From Plasmodium brasilianum (taxonomy: Eukaryota > Apicomplexa > Aconoidasida > Haemosporida > Plasmodiidae), in the NCBI RefSeq assembly GCF_023973825.1, contig NC_090118.1, positions 528,501 to 592,500 of the forward strand: a DNA stretch of 64,000 nt. Direction: 5' to 3'. Positions 1 through 13,008 of this stretch are shown piece by piece. Position numbers and translations under genes: made by a program. The notes beneath the pieces are model-generated. The model made no database searches. It had not been told where the DNA came from and worked only from the letters and a program-made list of their open reading frames with translations. How positions within the stretch are numbered: the stretch's first letter is position 1; each line of letters opens with the position of its first letter.

Positions 1-715
1 TTCCTTCATTATTACGAATACTACTATAACTATTGCTAGCATTACTACTACTAACATTATTACTTCTAGCATTATTACTACTATCATTATTACTTCTAAC
101 ATTATTACTACTATCATTATTACTTCTAACATTATTACTACTAACATTATTACTTCTAACATTATTACTACTAACATTACTATTAACGTCGGGTGTATTT
201 AAGATATTACCACTGGCACTATTACTTACAAAACTATATCCATATGCTTCCACTTTTTTCCTTCCAAAAATGGGATGTGTGCTTACATAATTAGACGATG
301 ATACATTACTGTTCGGATTATTTGCATAATGGTCGTTCGGGTTACTACCATAATGATCGTTAGGATTAGTGTTATTATAATTGTACATAAAATTATTGCT
401 ATCTACCTGCATGTTAATATTAGTTTCATTCGTGTGTTCACTATTTATGCTAGTGTTATGCATTATATTTTTGTTATCATTGTTCCTTGCCTCTCTACTA
501 CTGTTGTTCCTGTCATTATTATTATCCTTTCCAGAAGAAACCATAAAGCTTTTACTTGTCACACTATCTACATTTTGTCTATTCATTACATGCATCTGAT
601 TGCTCTTTCCATAACTCATATTATTCCATGATTCATTTTCCTTCGTGTTATTCACGTTGTTTGCTTTTCTTCTATCGTGGACATTGTGCTCTACATAATT
701 ATTATTGTAATTCAT
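1..715 (-). CDS. Asn-rich protein, 5' part, runs off left edge
   Basis: On the minus strand an open frame runs without a stop from an ATG at 715 to the window edge, giving about 238 residues. The first 170 residues are mixed but rich in Asn and Ser (a near-duplicate NPNDHY pair sits in the middle). The last 60 or so are a tandem repeat built from SSNNVRSNN-type units. No domain is visible in this part. The ATG is the first in frame after a stop near 746-748; upstream lies a 12-bp minisatellite, so either this is the true start or an upstream exon exists. Codon use is normal for a Plasmodium Asn-rich protein. The plus-strand Leu-rich reading of the same repeat is a shadow. Function unknown; such Asn-rich segments flank many unrelated Plasmodium domains. 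Confidence 0.7.
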   Translation of the reverse strand, partial: MNYNNNYVEHNVHDRRKANNVNNTKENESWNNMSYGKSNQMHVMNRQNVDSVTSKSFMVSSGKDNNNDRNNSSREARNNDNKNIMHNTSINSEHTNETNINMQVDSNNFMYNYNNTNPNDHYGSNPNDHYANNPNSNVSSSNYVSTHPIFGRKKVEAYGYSFVSNSASGNILNTPDVNSNVSSNNVRSNNVSSNNVRSNNDSSNNVRSNNDSSNNARSNNVSSSNASNSYSSIRNNEG

Positions 716-741
716 AATAAACAAATTAAGGTACAAATGGA

Positions 742-970
742 CGCGTAACTACTTGCGTAACTACTTGCGTAACTACTTGCGTAACTACTTGCGTAACTAC
801 TTGCGTAACTACTTGCGTAACTACTTGCGTAACTACTTGTGTAACTACTTGTATAATAACTTGCGTAACTACTTGTGTAATGACTTACGTAACTCTTGTG
901 TAATGACTTGCTTGATAACTTGCTTAATAACTTGCTTAATAACTTGCTCAATAACTTGCGCAATAACTTA
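742..970. repeat. 12-bp minisatellite
   Basis: About 19 head-to-tail copies of a 12-bp unit (gcgtaactactt), perfect at the left and decaying to taatgacttgct-like units at the right. The unit length keeps both strands open in some frames, which creates artificial RNYL- or SKLL-type reading frames. It lies directly upstream of the minus-strand ATG at 715, in its leader or promoter. Confidence 0.9.
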
Positions 971-1261
971 TATGATTACTCTTGCAGAGGGGATGGGGGT
1001 AAAAAACCATTCAGGCAAAAGAATATTTACTTCGATCAGTTATTTCGTGCATACACTGCGCACATTTATGTGTACATTTACTTGGTACACAAATTGTTAA
1101 AAGCGTGTTTCCTTATACATACGTACAAATAAACATATACATATTTCGATGCTATATTCAGCAGACTCAAAAATTGGTAAATGGTGTTAAAATTTAAAAT
1201 TAAAAAAACAAATGATAAACACAAAACGCATATAAAGTGGGGGGGGAAAAAAAAAAAAAAT

Positions 1262-1556
1262 TTACATTCATAAATATGAATTTATAAATATACATACATA
1301 AATATGAATTTATAAATATACATTCATAAATATGAATTTATAAATATACATACATAAATATGAATTTATAAATATACATTCATAAATATGAATTTATAAA
1401 TATACATACATAAATATGAATTTATAAATATACATTCATAAATATGAATTTATAAATATACATTCATAAATATGAATTTATAAATATACATTCATAAATC
1501 TGAATTTATAAATATACATTCATAAATATGAATTTATAAATATACATACATAAATA
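1262..1556. repeat. 28-bp tandem array with an internal inverted repeat
   Basis: About ten copies of a 28-bp unit. Each unit contains attcat-aaat-atgaat, a 6-bp inverted repeat around a 4-bp loop, plus the palindrome atttataaat. Copies alternate between cattcat and catacat variants, so pairs of units form a higher-order period of 56 bp in the left half. Confidence 0.9.
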
Positions 1557-1811
1557 TGCATCCACAAACATGCATATTTAAATAAACATAAATATACGTA
1601 TATTTACTACTGCAAAAGTAAATAAACTTAAAAATTGCAATTCCTCAAATAAAATATGGCAGAGTAAAAAAAAAAAAAAAAAAAAAAATATAAATATATG
1701 TACTGTGTATTATTTAAATTTAATCATAATGAAGCTATTACGAAACTTCGTGAGGAGGAAAAACCGAATTTGAATTCTGCCAAGCATAAAAAATTTAAAT
1801 GGCGTAATGTT

Positions 1812-1853
1812 ATATATATATACATATATATATAAATATACATATATATATAA

Positions 1854-1906
<53 letters not shown>

Positions 1907-1926
1907 CATATATATATGTATGTATG
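1812..1926. repeat. (TA)n / TATACA microsatellite
   Basis: Runs of TA interrupted by tataca and taaata. Reading frames of Tyr/Ile on both strands here are repeat artefacts. Confidence 0.9.
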
Positions 1927-3773
1927 TATGTGTACGCACATTTTTGGGTACATGTGAACACGTGCATATGCCCATATAGCCGTCATAGCATCATCAGTTC
2001 TCTTTATAATAAGAATATGAAGCAGTATGCATATGTAGTACGAGTATGAATCAATGAAAAGGTGTGGCATTCACTCATATATTGCGTGCATTGACTTATA
2101 TATTAAATTTTCGTATAGTAACGTGTTAATCATAACTGAGCGTGTTCCCTTTTTTTTAAAAAAAAATTTATATATTGCATAATAAGGGTAGTTAACATGA
2201 ACAAAGGAAATAATATATCAGTAAAGCAGACGTATCTATATATTATAAAAGATTTTATTTTTTTACGTTCTCACCTTTACAATTAACTGAGTTTATTGCA
2301 AATGCATATTATATGTATATATATACAGGTGGGGACAAAATTTTAAATATAATGGTGGTCATGACAAAAAGTACTATACTTCCATATATTCATTTTAAAA
2401 TAATAAAAGGAATTAACAACAATTCACTGTTTGAAACTACCAAAGAGCAGTGGAGCAAACTTCATAACATAATAAAATGACCAGGTGATACGGGATGGTA
2501 CATCACTACAATGTTCTGTGTTTTACGTGCTACGATTTTCTATCCATCCGTTGATGTATGTATGCATTTATGCAAGTATTTATGCATATATTTTTTTTTT
2601 TTTTCCATGTCCGTGGACCCCTTATGAACATTTTTATTTCACTTAATAATTCCAAAAGGAAAAAATTTACGAAATTTTTTTTTTTTTTTGACGCGTATTT
2701 TGGATGAGTAATTATCATCCATTTTTTTATAATTAGTATTATTTAGTTGATATTATTTTCCTTAATTTTCCGCTTATATTTCAATTTTTCATTTATTTTC
2801 TCATTAAATAAATACTACTACTATTGCTATATTTGTACACACGTTGTCACTGTTTTGGTATTATTTTCTTATATTCTCTATTGGCTTTTCCCACCTTTAT
2901 CAGTGTTAATGATTCAAACTAGGTGCATTGACTCGTCTTTAAATTATTTACGCTATTTATGCTATTTATTCTATTTAAGCCATTTGTTTTATTTAAGCTA
3001 TTTATGCAATTTTTATTTTTTCTCTTCACCTCTTTGCATGTACGTTTGTCAGGAAAAAAAATGAAATATCTTGTTGTAGGAATGCGTTATTCTTCTCGGC
3101 TCCACATATTTTCAAAAATTATTTAGCCTAACAGAACGGCATTCGTCTGTTTGTCTTAGTCATGATGTTTCAATCCATCAGTCTTTTCTTTTTTTCTATT
3201 TTTTTTTTTTCTAATTTTTTTCTTCATCCTTTCTCTATTTAAGTAAGCTGCGTCTCTTTGCACCTTATCTTACATTATGTCGACAAAATTTGTGGAAATA
3301 CCCCCATAAAAACAAAAAACATATAAAAAGAATGGATTCCCCACCCCCTCCTCATGAGCATATTAAACCAAAACTTTTATTTTATGTGATAACACCTCTT
3401 ACAAGGGGCAGTTTCATTATGTCGGAGCAGAATAAAACAAAGTATAACACAAAATAATAAAATAAAAATGTACAGCAATATGCGCATAAAAAGAAGTGCT
3501 TAACGAGTAAGTATGGAAACATGAATTGCCGACTAGACCCCAAGAAGGATAAGATACGCGTGCTTGTCATTTACAGGTGTACGATGATTTCTCCCATGGC
3601 GGAAAAAGACTAAATATTTATACATGGTAATACCGCGGTAATAACGAGGTAATAATGCCCTATTAGTGTGGTAATAACATTTTAATAAACCCCATTGTAC
3701 ATGCATAATTATGAGTATCCTACTAAATCTCTGGTACCAATACCCGTGTAGGTACTACTCCTGAGTGTTAAAA

Positions 3774-5560
3774 CTACCGCTTGGTATCACTCTTTAAATG
3801 CATGTTAACTGTCTCTTCAAAATTGTACACATAGTCTTTATTAGCATATTTCACCAAAATGCTGTCTTGTTTGTCATCCGTAAATAAAGTACTGTATTCG
3901 TCTTTGCGGCATACTGTAAGTAATTTGTAGTTTTCTCGTGTAGCTATGAAATACCTGACACATATGAACAAGGGGGATTGGGGTTATTGTGTGTGTGTGA
4001 GAATAATTAAGTGTGCACATATATACGCATGCATATGCACGTACAGATATGTTTACATGTACGTAAACAGATACAAATATATATACATATGCAGATGCTT
4101 ATGCATTATGTGTATTGTGCTCCATACATGTTTTTTCAAAACTAAAAGAGGGGCATATAACACATTAAAAGAGATGAAACACAAAACGCACATGATATAC
4201 TACATAACACAAGTCAAAATTTAAAGTATAAAGCGCAATGGGCAAGACGAACGGGGGGGATGTAAGGGAGTAAAACATGAAAAAGACATAGAAATGGATG
4301 GCATTAATAATTGTACCTCCAGAAATTGTATGCGCGTAAAGTATTAACATCATTCTCGTAATAATCTTCTGCTTTTTCCAAAATGTATATTATTTTATTT
4401 TTTAAAGAGGAGAGAGGGAAATGAAAAGGATGTACCTTTATATTTTTTAACTCCACATACTTGTTGTTCTTGTTCATATAATTTGCTATATATATATACT
4501 TTTCATCTTGCTCATTATATGGGAACTCACAGTTGTGTGGAAAGCACACTAAGGATGAAATAATATTTTTACTAAAATTATTCAAGTAATTAAGCACATC
4601 GTTGTAGGAAAAGGTAAGAAAGAATAAACGAATGGTTAAAATAAAGTAAAATATATCATCTGCACTTATATTTATTTCATCGTCTGAAATTGAATTTATA
4701 TATTTATTCATGTTATCAAGACACAATGTTTTAATTTCTCTATCGTTATCAACAAGCAGCCAAGTGTTTATAAAAAAAAATAATAAACTAATATTTAAAA
4801 AAGAAGGAGCTTTATTTATTATATCATTTATGGGTATATAATTTTTTAATATTTCTTCTTTAATATATTCATATATTTCGTTCTTCTGCATTAAATTTTC
4901 GCTAAGGCTATATAACACATTGGACAAGGACTTGAAAATTAAAAAAAATGGCACTTCCACTTTTTCTTTATCATAATAATAATTGTTTATTCTTACATAA
5001 CTATTTTTCTTTGTTCTACATTCATATGTAACAATATTATTTTTATGAATTTCTAAAAACCTTTTCAAATTTAATATGATCTCGGTCAAGTAAAAAACCA
5101 ATATTTTGGGTACTATATGAATCCCGCAAATTGTTAAAACTTTCATTAATTCTGTCTTTTCAACTACACTTTTTACATAATTATTTGTCATTTCGAACTT
5201 TTCATTACATTTATTCTGAACAAAATTGTTAATCTCTTTTATGTCTTCATTTAATATATTTTTTTCCTCTGCACTTAGAAATATATCTTCCATTTGTGCA
5301 CTTGTAATAATAGGCCCTTTTTCCATATATTCTTTAAAATAATTTTTTATTGCTTGTTCATGTTCTTTTCTTCTTTGAACGAAATTTTGAGCTGAATGAT
5401 AGTAATTTAAAATTGCATTTTTTAGATCATCCACCTTGGCTGTAGAGCCGAACTGCTTCCTACAACCTACCAATGACACTCCACTGTTTAAACGAAACGC
5501 GAATGCTAATTTGCAAAAGGGTAAACCGCATCCAGCAACTCTTGTATTCATTAGAAGCAT
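3774..5560 (-). CDS. Conserved-looking two-exon protein, unknown function, possibly mitochondrial
   Basis: Proposed model: complement(join(3774..3954,4317..5560)), 474 residues. The long first exon would stop at 4304, but an AG|GTACAA donor at 4317/4316 joins in phase to a CAG|G acceptor at 3955/3954. This restores an Arg codon and adds about 60 well-composed residues (charged, with no simple repeat) before a stop at 3774. The intron of 362 bp is AT-rich. The first 40 residues contain several Arg and Lys and no Asp or Glu until after residue 40, like a mitochondrial presequence. The rest is helical and Asn/Lys/Ile-rich, with hydrophobic stretches near residues 140-165 and 255-275. I recognise no domain. 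The start at 5560 is the first ATG; Met4 is an alternative. Confidence 0.8.
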
Positions 5561-6830
5561 AATTGGAAGCGGAATAAATGAAATACGCTAAAGATAGAGT
5601 AGAGAAAAAAAAAAAAAAAAAAAAAAAAGAGAGTGAATGAATGAGATATATAGATAAATGGATAGATATAAACCCCAAATGAGGAAAAAACTAAAAAAAG
5701 GTTCTGCAGAAGAACAAATTACATTTTCGGATGTTTACATATTGGTATGCTTCAATACACATACAAGTGCACACATGTGTGTTTAAATATACATGAACAG
5801 GTCAGGCATTTTTTTTTTTTCTTGTTTCTGAACAATGTCACTCTTTTCCTTGCTCATGTAAAGGAAGAAAAATATAATAGCTACATGAAAAATAAAACAT
5901 GTAAAAACAAAAAAAAACAAAAAAAAAAAAAAAAGTGGAAAATTTTCTTTATTTTTTAAACCGTTATAACGACATATCAGTAGCATACCCAAGCACGTAA
6001 ATGTTTTATTTAAAATTATCGTTTTTTCTCGTCCACTACCTATTCACACTAATGTGTTGTTCGCATGCGCTAGTAGTAATGGTACTACTAGAATGTCCTC
6101 AAAATGAGACTAACAATATGAGGAGAGAAAGAGAAAAATTTATGTTCTTTTCCCTCACTTCATTTTGTTTTATTTTAGATAGTTTGCTATTTTTTTAGAG
6201 GAAGATGATAAATTAAATATTCCTTTATTTAAAAAAAAAAAAAAAAATTTGGCTATAAAAAAAGCACATATAAGTATATGAGATTGTGTTCATGTACTTT
6301 TTAAACGCTTACGGAAAAGTAACATCTCTCCACATTTGGAGTGCATACTACGCGCTTAAGAAAAAATATTATAAAAAATATATTAAATAAAAATATTAAA
6401 TGATAAATAATGTAAAAGTGGAAGATAATATAAATAAACAAAAAATAGAGAATAATGAATAATGAACAAAACAAAACAAAACAAAACGATAAATTGCGAG
6501 AAAAACAAAGCGCTAAATAGATAAATGCTCGCATTAACAGCGAATAGCCTAAAGAGCAAGATAAAAAGAAAAAATAAAAGAAATCCTAACACACAGTTAA
6601 AACAATGCAACACATGTACTCCTTCATCGTCTGTATAAATAGCACGCATTGAAATTGGTAAGGTATGTTTTGTATCATTAATTTTCGTCTTCTAGCATAT
6701 ATTTTTATTTTTTTAAATGCAGAAAAAAAATAAAAAATATATTGTTACATATGATAAGTGTCATCAAAATAAATTTACTTTTTTGAGCTATCCGTTAGCA
6801 TAAAACAGGTAGGTGTCGTGTATATATATG

Positions 6831-6877
<47 letters not shown>

Positions 6878-7213
6878 CATATATGCCTATGTGCATAAAT
6901 TTATAAAAATGGAACGTTGATTTATTTGTATGTGTTCTTTTGATAAATCGGGAAAACGAAAACATATTAAAAGAGAATGATTTGCACATATATATAATCA
7001 TTTATATATATAATATATGCATAGAAATATATATAATATATGTATTTATGCACATATGTGTATTTACATTTATATATGTGCATTTACGCACACTTGCACA
7101 CTGAAACAAAAAAAAAAAAAAAAAAAAAAAATACATAAAGAGAAGTTTAAAAAGAGATCAGAAAAAGTAAAAAAAAAAAAAATTATACGAAAAAGAAAAA
7201 ATAAAGAAAGGTG
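5561..7213. other. Intergenic region
   Basis: Leader and promoter side of the gene at 3774-5560 and downstream region of the gene at 7214-8629. It contains poly(A) runs (near 5605-5628 and 7109-7130), a (TA)n block (6835-6880) and a purine-rich stretch. No gene or RNA is recognised; the short frames here are Phe/Leu or Tyr/Ile low-complexity readings. Confidence 0.6.
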
Positions 7214-8629
7214 TTAAAACTTTTTAACTATTTTATCCTTATAATCATATACTGAATTAACTATGTCATTAAAAACTACATTTAAATTTGATCGCATATT
7301 GTAATAACTAAATATGTCAGTATTTATTAAATTATATTCATCGAGTAACTTAGTGAAATGTATTTTTCCATAAATTTTATTATACATGTCCTGTTCAGAA
7401 GAATATTTTTCAAAAAAATATGTTTCAACATGAGAATTAAATCGTATGTGTTTATTACTACATTTTTTACTTTTGGAAATATTACCTTCTTCAGTGGAAA
7501 CGGCTTTTTTTAAAATTGATTTTAACACACGCTTCTCTGGTTTGTTGAGCGTTAAAGAATTTGCTTCATTTACGCATGAACTGTTCATATCATTATTACT
7601 TTTATCATATATGCCCTTTCTGTTACTAAGATCCCTATTCGGTTCGCCACTTAACCATTTCATGTTGTTATTTACTATTACGTAATTCTTGGAGTTATAT
7701 ATTATGTCACAGAGGATCGAAAAAAAACTTGAATATTTTTGTTTACTTAAATGATTATGAAAATTTAAATTCTTATTTATACGAACGGAGTTTACTTTAT
7801 CATCAGTGTTTTGTACTCTGTCCCGGGAACTATCCTCCCTTTCGCTCATAACTCCATTGACAGCAGCGGTTTCCGCATCCTTATTCTGGTCGGGGGTGTT
7901 ACACAGCCCAGCATTTTTAACATGTTCATTGTCAACATCTTCATTATGTTGTTCTGTAAGTTTGCGTTCATCTTTTCCTAACAAGTTATACTTGTTTTTC
8001 CTCCAAAAAAAATCACTACTAATATATTTATATATACTGTACGATCGTTTTCTATGTTTCTTTCTTTTTTTGGTAACTCCTGCAAGTTCACACGAGTTAC
8101 AACTATCACTACTACTACTACAGCTACTACCTCCATTATTGTTATCACTGTTAATCGAGCAGCTAATGCTATCACCACCTCTATCCTTGCTAATCTCCTC
8201 CTTTTCAGTTCTTTCCGCATTAGAACAATTTATTTCATCAATTGAAGAGCTACATGGAGCACCTTCCTTATGCACATTGCACGTTAAACAACCTGAAATA
8301 ACATTATTTTTTATGACTGTTAAGTTTCCATTGTTTCTTTTTAGCCTTATGGTACTCCTGTTTATGTGTACATTTTTCACTCTATGTTTTATTATATATG
8401 AATTTATAATTCTGTTAACTGTTTGTACTATAAATACACGTATTAACGAAAATAATCGATTAAAAAATCCTACTATGGTTAGTATTATTAAAAAAGAATA
8501 ATACACCTTTACACATTTAAACAGCTTTCTGGGCATATCAATAAAATTCATTGTAAAATTATTTAAATAAAATATTAACATCAAATAAAATAACAGTGTA
8601 ATATGGGTTTGTAAAATTTTCTCTTCCAT
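7214..8629 (-). CDS. Membrane protein, unknown function, with SILK and RVxF-like motifs
   Basis: Single-exon frame of 471 residues. The ATG at 8629 follows an A-rich leader, as is usual in this genome. Two hydrophobic segments, about residues 10-28 and 43-66, probably anchor it in a membrane. They are followed by a basic stretch and a long Ser/Asn/Asp/Lys-rich, probably disordered, middle. Near the C-terminus are SILK (371-374) and KHIRF (393-397), 22 residues apart. That order and spacing is the classic pair of docking motifs of protein phosphatase 1 regulators. The last 75 residues are well ordered in composition and may form a small folded domain. I do not recognise the family. PP1 binding is inferred from the motifs only. 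Confidence 0.75.
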   Translation of the reverse strand: MEEKILQTHITLLFYLMLIFYLNNFTMNFIDMPRKLFKCVKVYYSFLIILTIVGFFNRLFSLIRVFIVQTVNRIINSYIIKHRVKNVHINRSTIRLKRNNGNLTVIKNNVISGCLTCNVHKEGAPCSSSIDEINCSNAERTEKEEISKDRGGDSISCSINSDNNNGGSSCSSSSDSCNSCELAGVTKKRKKHRKRSYSIYKYISSDFFWRKNKYNLLGKDERKLTEQHNEDVDNEHVKNAGLCNTPDQNKDAETAAVNGVMSEREDSSRDRVQNTDDKVNSVRINKNLNFHNHLSKQKYSSFFSILCDIIYNSKNYVIVNNNMKWLSGEPNRDLSNRKGIYDKSNNDMNSSCVNEANSLTLNKPEKRVLKSILKKAVSTEEGNISKSKKCSNKHIRFNSHVETYFFEKYSSEQDMYNKIYGKIHFTKLLDEYNLINTDIFSYYNMRSNLNVVFNDIVNSVYDYKDKIVKKF

Positions 8630-9411
8630 TTTTTCCTGTCATAAAATATTTTTTTTTTTTTTTTTTTTTTTTTTTGAAAAATAATGGCTACAAAAAAAAA
8701 AAATAAATAAATAAATAAAATATATGATATTATAATATGTAAAAGGTATACATACACACACATATATACATATATGTATGGTAAACACCCATGAGCGATA
8801 CTAAATCTGTTTCACTCGAAACGAGAAATACATGTAAAGGATGTATACATAAATGATTGTACATTAAAATGAGGTACTGAAAAATTGTCTTTTTTTTTTC
8901 TTTTTTGTCAAGAAATACCATTATTTTCCTGTACAACTTAAAAAGTTTGTGGTTCGTTAAATACATCCATATATATTTAACTTTAATTATGTTTACTACA
9001 AAAGTCTCCTTTAATATCTTATATATATTATAAATATTATAATATATATATTACGCGTCATATATTCGTACGTTTTTCTTCCTTCTTCACGTTTAATACT
9101 TTTGTGTTTTAACCTCGTACGCATATACAGTGGGAAAACACATTCGCGTGTCTACATACGGGCATATTTTATTCTTACACAATCGAGCACTCAAACATAT
9201 GGGTATATATTATGTACACATTTATGCATATATATATTTACACATATGTATATCTACACATATGTATATCTACACATATGTATATCTACACATATGTTTA
9301 ATTATACATATTTAATTATATTTACATTATACGTTAGTCAAAAATTTAAATCTATCTCCTTTCCAATATTATATTAACATGGTCATGCAAAAAAAAAAAA
9401 AAAAAAATATG

Positions 9412-9442
<31 letters not shown>

Positions 9443-9644
9443 TATATATAACTTGCAAAAACGCATACCACTAGTGATAATAAAAATATATACGTTATTC
9501 AAATAATGGACTCATAAAAAGTTGTCATTCATAGATAAATTAAAACAAACTAATGTCAAACGGCACAAATAAAAAGCAGTTCCGTTCCATAAGATTTACA
9601 TATATATAGTATATACATATGTTACATATACATACATATATACA

Positions 9645-9689
<45 letters not shown>

Positions 9690-10149
9690 ATATATAGTAC
9701 ATACATACGTTACATATACATATATGTAAATACCCCAATATTGATACCTACATGTATGCACTGTTCATACGCATCAAATACATGCTGTTATATTAACAAA
9801 AGTAAATTATTATCTTGTATATATCACCAAGATCACGATGTTTTTCCTTTTATTGAAATACCTAAGTAAAATTTTTTCTGCTAAATTCAGCAAATATATA
9901 TATATACATATATGTATATATTTTTTTTGATAAGGGGGGGGGGAGAATATATGTTTATTCTTGTTTATCACTTGGACTTTTCCCTTCAAATGTTCCTTTC
10001 AGCTGTTCCTCCAGCTGTTCCCTTTTTTTTCCCTTTTTTTTTTTTTTTTATTATTTTATCGGTTTTTAAACAAATAAACATAATGTTGAAGAAGTTCCAA
10101 AATTCGTAATTTTCATCTGCATATTTGTACCAGTAAATATTTTATAAAA

Positions 10150-10350
10150 AATAAAAAAAAAATAAAGAAAAAATAAAAAATAAACAAAAAATGAAGAAAA
10201 AAGAAAAAATAAACAAAAAATGAAGAAAAAATATAAAATAAACAAAAAATGAAGAAAAAATAAAAAATAAAAAAAAATAAAAAAAAATAAATAAAAAATA
10301 AATAAAAAATAAATAAAAAATAAAAAATAAAATAGAAATTAAAAAATAAA
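10150..10350. repeat. A-rich minisatellite
   Basis: Degenerate repeats of aaaaaataaaca and aatgaagaaaa type, almost free of C on the plus strand. The minus-strand Phe/Leu/Tyr frame across it is an artefact. Confidence 0.85.
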
Positions 10351-10774
10351 AAAAAACTGCGTGGAAACTTAAAGCCCGTTGAAAATATTAAAAAACTAAA
10401 CGCAAATATTAAGTATAATTTATGCTGCAAGTAATCATATAAATTTTACTGTTAAATATGTACATATATATACATTATGTTCGCACTAATATCGTACATA
10501 AATAATTTATGTATATGTATATATATACATATATTTTATATATTGTTGATTATATTTACTTCTACATTTTTGTATACATTTATATATGTCTTACTGTATG
10601 CGTAAATAAATGTAAACATATATTGCTATTCAAATGTTTATACAAAATGGAATAGTAAATATATAAACGTATGCTTAAGTGCACGTATTATATAGAAACA
10701 AAAATACAAATGCGAGTATTTTTGTAAAATTATATTCTTTTTTCTTATTCCTCTGAAATTTTTTTTACTGTTTT

Positions 10775-10890
10775 TGTCATTTTGCTGCTGTTTTTGCTGC
10801 TGTTTTTGCTGCTGCTTTTGTTGCCGTTTTTGCTGCTGCTTTTGCTGCCGTTTTTGCTGCTGTTTTTGCTGCTGTTTTTGTTTTTATTTT
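10775..10890. repeat. 12-bp GCTGCTG-type array
   Basis: Eight or so copies of tttttgctgctg with small variants. On the minus strand it would read Gln-Gln-Gln-Lys, but that frame meets a stop immediately upstream and has no start, so it is not called as coding. Confidence 0.85.
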
Positions 10891-11411
10891 TGTTTTCGTA
10901 TTAATCTCATTTTCATTTTAATTTTCATTTTCATTTTCATTTTCATCTTTTCAATTTAATTTTACAATAATTTAAATATACATTTTTAAACAAGAAACGT
11001 CGCATATATAAGTTTTATATATCACGGTGAAAAGGAAAAATAAAGATAAACATGGAAATATACATATTTATTATAATATTATATATATAACAGTATAATA
11101 TTATACATACATTATTCATATGTATATATGTATATATATGTATTATACGTGTACATTTATAGTATGCTTATATTATACATACATTTTATATGTAATATAT
11201 AAAAAGGGAAAAAAAAGGGAGCAGTTCAATAAACGTTTGTTTTAACGTTATAATACAATCAGTTTCTTACATGAGTATATATATTTACATATATGTATGT
11301 ACATATATAACATTTAACATATAATGTATAATATATAATTTTTATTACATTATTGTTTACGTTAAAAAGGATTTACATGATGAAATTTTTTTTTATTTTT
11401 TTTGTTGCCTT

Positions 11412-11443
<32 letters not shown>

Positions 11444-12295
11444 CCTTTTAACATGTTTAAACGAAAATTTTTAATCCATTGGTTTGTAAAAAAAATGGAC
11501 AAAATGGGAAAAATGAATAATGAAAAGATGAAAAATGCAAAGACGAACTTTATGGTACAATTCTAAATCTGGCAAAAGTAAAAAATTAAAATTTTTTTTT
11601 TTTTTTTTTTGTTAAATATCAGTTCGTATGTATAATTATACAAATTTACATACATTTATACGTATATAATATGCATATATATATAATCCACGTAAAAGTA
11701 TAAAATAATATATTCTTCCTTCTTTTGCACTTTTTTAACGTAAAAACAAATACCATTTAGACAAATATACAAATATAATCTTTCCTTGCGCAAAAATCAA
11801 AAGGTTCAAAAAACATTTTTTAATGGTTTCTATGTAGACAACGTAAAATGATTATAACGATTTTGTAAATTCATTTAAATAAATGAAAAGGAGAATTCTG
11901 CCTTATAGTTTTTTTGTACATGTATTTTGTATTATATGTTCATATTCTTTTTACTTTGGTTGAACAAAGAAAAATATGCACATTTTTGCTTATATTTGCT
12001 CGTTTTTTCTACAAACAGGCAGCCAATAATAAAAAAAAAAAAAAAAAAACGAACATAAATACAGACATACATAAGTATATTACTACATATATATATATAT
12101 ATATATTTGTATACTTGTTTGTTTGTTTATTTATCTATTTACGTGCCAGTGAAGGAATGCAAAAATGAACGTAAACGGCACATAGAATTATTACAGGTTA
12201 ATGGGAAAATGGGTTAGCACTCACCACTGCCCTTTACATTCTTGCGCTTTCTAAATGTTCTCACGTTAAATGAAGAAAAGGAAAGTAGTTTATAA

Positions 12296-12331
<36 letters not shown>

Positions 12332-12971
12332 GTACATGTTTCTATATATATATAGATATTTAAATATTTGCGCATTTATGTATGAATAAACATACACCGG
12401 CCAAGGTACAAGGCAGACAAACTGCATACTTGTACTCGACCGAACTTCACTCATTTTAACAAAAAAAAAAAAAAATTATTTCTCGTTAATATAAAACACT
12501 GTAGACACCTGCACTGTTAATAATTTGCAAGGTACACAATAAAGTAGTAAGCAAATTTGTATATTTTTCCTCCCCAAATGCTCCCAACTCTGTTTTTTTC
12601 AACGAAAATGAATATTTTATTATTTATATTTTGGTACAAGTATGCAGGATAATAAAATAATAATGTCGTTAATTTGTTGCTTATAGTTTTAACAGTCTCT
12701 CTTAATTTTAAAAGGATTATAAAATTTTATTTTAAAACTGAAGTGTTATCACTGTATGGGAGAAGCACGTGCAGTTTTTGCCGCGCTTTCTCTTGAATGT
12801 ACGCCCATATTTATATAAAAATGTACATAAAAGTATATATACAATTTGCAACTCCCCTTTTTTCAAACAGGTTAGCCGCCTTATCCGGACGAACGTGCAA
12901 ATGCAAACGCCCTTGCGTTGTTGGCTGATGCGATAAACAATAAATATCATTTGGTTACGTCCAGTAGTTGC

Positions 12972-13008
<37 letters not shown>

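Larger units (their letters stand above)
971..3773. other. Intergenic region with simple repeats
   Basis: This stretch separates the 5' end of the left-edge gene from the 3' end of the gene at 3774-5560. It holds a 28-bp tandem array (1262-1556), a (TA)n block (1812-1926), several poly(A)/poly(T) tracts and scattered short frames of biased composition. I see no exon with matched splice sites and no structural RNA. Confidence 0.6.

Noticed and set aside
33..963. Leu-rich plus-strand frame and Ser/Tyr-rich minus frames at the left edge
   Set aside because: The plus frame is the complement of the Asn-rich minus-strand gene, and the 712-963 frame is the 12-bp minisatellite read in one phase.
742..970. 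CRISPR-like regular repeats (here and in the other arrays)
   Set aside because: Units are contiguous with no unique spacers, and the genome is eukaryotic. These are minisatellites.
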